DNA from: Psychrobacillus psychrodurans
GTDB taxonomy: Bacteria > Bacillota > Bacilli > Bacillales_A > Planococcaceae
Direction: 5' to 3'
DNA length: 64,000 bases
Assembly (NCBI GenBank): GCA_900114885.1
Contig: FOUN01000001.1
Coordinates: 434,001 to 498,000 of the forward strand
A program made the translations under genes and the position numbers. The notes under the pieces were generated by a model. That model ran no database searches, was not told where the DNA came from, and saw only the letters and a list, made by a program, of their open reading frames with translations. Within the stretch, counting starts at the first letter, position 1. The number at the start of each line of letters is the position of its first letter. This document shows positions 62,250 to 64,000 of this stretch, one piece after another.

Positions 62250-63869
62250 GTGAAAAATAAGCACCTAATGATTAGCTTTCTACTTCTTTTCCTTAGTTTT
62301 ATGTTAGTAGCTTGTACGGATGAAAATACAGATGAGAAAGATACAACCGACAAAGATAATGAAACTGCAGGAGAAAAAGCTCCAAATGCACAGGTTGATC
62401 CATTTGATCATAGTGAGAAATATACAATCACGGGGATGACATTCCGTTTCGGTGATCCACCTCCATTAAAAAGTCCTGGTCTAGATATGATAAATGAGCG
62501 ATTTAACGTAGATTATAAACCAGAGATTATACCTCAAGGTGATTATGTTGAAAAATCTTCTGCCATTGTAGCATCAGGTTCTATGCCAGATTTAGTTGGA
62601 TTCCAAGCTGGCGATACGCGTTTTTATCAATGGGCAGAAGATGGAGCATTTCTACCCCTAGATGACTATTTATCACATTACGAAACATTAGGGAATATTC
62701 CAGACTATATTTACAATTCTTTTAAAGTAGACGGAAAGGTATATGGAATTCCGCGTTATTCCAATCCATATCCTGTAACACCAATTATTCGTAAGGATTG
62801 GCTCGATAAATTAGGATTGGAAGTACCAACAAACTACGAAGAGTTAGAGAAAGTTGCTATTGCATTTACAAAAGAAGATCCAGATGGGAATGGAAAGGCA
62901 GATACGTATGGAGTAGCTATTGGAGAAAATATTAACCCAAGCTTTAACATGGGAACATATTGGGACTTCAATGCTTGGTATCACCAAAATGATGATGGAG
63001 ATTTTATTCCAGGTATCATTTCTGATGGAAGAAAAGACTTAGTTCAATTTTTTGCTAATTTGTATAAAGAAGGCGCTATGACAAAAGACTTTGCCGTTCT
63101 TGATTGGGCGAGTACTAATAATGAGTTTTACTCCGGTAAAGCTGGAATTTTCGTAGGCGGTGTCTCCGGGATGTCACAGGAGTATTTCGATGGATTATTA
63201 TCTATTAATCCAGAAGCGAAGCTAGTAGCAATTCCTCCATTTGAAGCACCAGACAAATCGAAAGGATTCACAATGGGTTCAGGTAACTCAGGTATTCTTG
63301 CTTTAAATGCTAATCTTGCAGAAGACGAAGGGAAATTATATCGAGCATTAGAGTTAGTAGACTTTGGGAAAACTTATTTCCCGGCTGAGGAAAAAAATCC
63401 TCAAAATGCGGACTTTGACTTCTATTTAGGTAAAGAAGGAACTGGTTATAATATGGAAAATGGATTACCTGTCCAAATTCCAACGTTCTCTTCTGAAGGA
63501 CTTGCGCCATCAACCTATTTCTTGGATAACAGAGAACAGGTTCCAGAGGATGCAAATATTACGTATGCGGATAGCTATACACTACCAGAGTTGAAAGAAA
63601 TGACTGCATCATTACAAGAAATGTTTGAAACGAGCGAGTTATATGTCGATCCTTCTCATGGTGTTCTATCACAAACAAACCAAGAAAAAGGTACAGATTT
63701 ATTTCAATTCTTAATCAACGAACAATCGAAAATGATCGCTGGTCAAAGACCAATATCTGACTGGGACGCACTAGTTGAAGAGTACCTTGCAAAAGGTGGC
63801 GAAGCGATTATTAAAGAAACAAACGAAGGAATCAAATCTAAAGGATATACAGAAAGAGAATGGAAGTAA
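62250..63869 (+). CDS. ABC sugar transporter substrate-binding lipoprotein (LplA/YtcQ-like)
   Basis: 539 residues from GTG with GGAGGGG upstream. Lipobox LVAC gives Cys 22 as the lipidated residue, followed by an acidic linker (to about 50). The large two-lobed binding domain has FRFGDPPPL, SGSMPDLVGFQAGDT, YGIPRYSNPYPVTPIIRKDWL in part and DPDGNGKADTYG, the calcium-binding-like loop common in LplA proteins. The size of about 540 residues fits importers of oligosaccharides. The domain is related to the sensor half of the GntR fusion at 55358. Confidence 0.94.
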   Translation: MKNKHLMISFLLLFLSFMLVACTDENTDEKDTTDKDNETAGEKAPNAQVDPFDHSEKYTITGMTFRFGDPPPLKSPGLDMINERFNVDYKPEIIPQGDYVEKSSAIVASGSMPDLVGFQAGDTRFYQWAEDGAFLPLDDYLSHYETLGNIPDYIYNSFKVDGKVYGIPRYSNPYPVTPIIRKDWLDKLGLEVPTNYEELEKVAIAFTKEDPDGNGKADTYGVAIGENINPSFNMGTYWDFNAWYHQNDDGDFIPGIISDGRKDLVQFFANLYKEGAMTKDFAVLDWASTNNEFYSGKAGIFVGGVSGMSQEYFDGLLSINPEAKLVAIPPFEAPDKSKGFTMGSGNSGILALNANLAEDEGKLYRALELVDFGKTYFPAEEKNPQNADFDFYLGKEGTGYNMENGLPVQIPTFSSEGLAPSTYFLDNREQVPEDANITYADSYTLPELKEMTASLQEMFETSELYVDPSHGVLSQTNQEKGTDLFQFLINEQSKMIAGQRPISDWDALVEEYLAKGGEAIIKETNEGIKSKGYTEREWK

Positions 63870-63874
63870 TATAA

Positions 63875-63910
63875 AAATGACCTGTTCGCTAATGCGAGCA
63901 GGTCATTTTT
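63875..63910 (+). terminator. Terminator of the importer operon
   Basis: Stem AAATGACCTG-t-TCGC / GCGA-g-CAGGTCATTT (63875-63889, 63894-63908), one G-T pair, TAAT loop and T run. Confidence 0.92.
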
Positions 63911-64000
63911 CTAAAAAATTTTGCAAAACTGCTGACGCTTTTTGTTCGGGCGTATAGGGTTTTGCCCCGGTCGCATAGGACTAAATGATGGGGGGATAGA
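63911..64000. other. Window end, no complete feature
   Basis: AT-rich DNA followed by a short GC-richer stretch with GGGGGGATAGA at the edge, which could be the start of a further gene's ribosome site. Nothing else can be supported. Confidence 0.3.

Noticed and set aside
63775-63957. 60-codon open frame running past the binding-protein gene
   Set aside because: Starts inside the lipoprotein gene in another frame and reads through its terminator.

Overview
The window is low-GC Firmicute DNA (roughly 36% GC by eye). Gene families (LPxTG/SpaA surface protein, SbsC-type cell-wall-binding domains, ComK, YwqC/D/E-like tyrosine phosphorylation genes, DUF2599, YesL/DUF624, Lpl/Yte-type transporter), strong GGAGG ribosome-binding sites and frequent TTG/GTG starts point to Bacillales, most likely the Planococcaceae/Caryophanaceae (Psychrobacillus, Lysinibacillus, Sporosarcina relatives). 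The genus is inference. No rRNA, tRNA, CRISPR array, phage or transposase gene was seen.

Layout. (1) 1-10.5 kb is a cell-surface region: the 3' part of a very large sortase-anchored adhesin, a secreted transglutaminase-like protein, a secreted glucosaminidase, a small secreted protein, and a secreted protein with an SbsC-like wall-binding region preceded by a decayed relic of a paralogue. (2) 10.6-24.8 kb is a Wzx/Wzy-type exopolysaccharide locus: chain-length/kinase/phosphatase module, a complete set of diacetylbacillosamine-type enzymes (dehydratase, aminotransferase, acetyltransferase, phosphoglycosyl transferase), flippase, polymerase, two glycosyltransferases, a glucuronyl C5-epimerase-like protein and a VanZ-like protein. 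(3) 24.8-28.4 kb holds a MacB-like ABC exporter, a tiny zinc-ribbon gene and a DUF2599 secreted protein. (4) 28.8-38.8 kb is a uronate catabolic operon: divergent IclR regulator, kduI, a 2-hydroxyacid dehydrogenase, a TRAP transporter, a zinc alcohol dehydrogenase, two tandem SDRs (the second is kduD), kdgK and kdgA. (5) 39.2-43.4 kb (minus strand) is a GGDEF-EAL protein with a TPP enzyme and a CMD-family protein. (6) 44-45.2 kb pairs a small sigma-70-like factor with comK. (7) 45.8-48.4 kb is a secreted 2',3'-cyclic-nucleotide phosphodiesterase/nucleotidase carrying an SbsC-like N-terminal region. (8) 48.9-63.9 kb looks like a polysaccharide-utilisation locus: CE4-like deacetylase, DegT-type aminotransferase, propeller-like protein, alpha/beta hydrolase, a GntR regulator fused to a sugar-binding-protein domain, an intracellular heparinase II/III-type lyase, YesL-like protein and an LplABC-type importer.

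How the parts may work together (inference): the importer of region 8 would bring in oligosaccharides of a modified uronate-containing polymer, the cytoplasmic lyase and hydrolases would release unsaturated uronate, and region 4 would take it through KduI-KduD-KdgK-KdgA to pyruvate and glyceraldehyde-3-phosphate. The GntR-SBP fusion is a likely local regulator; related 23-bp palindromes lie at 48744, 48846 and 60037, the first and third just downstream of good sigma-A-like promoters.

Two dispersed repeat families run through the window. Family 1 is a 20-50 bp unit beginning GTCCCTGTGTA that sits at 3' ends of genes. Family 2 is a 190-350 bp MITE-like element with terminal inverted repeats related to TGAGTCAATTTCATAA. 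Copies of both families supply the stop codons of neighbouring genes.
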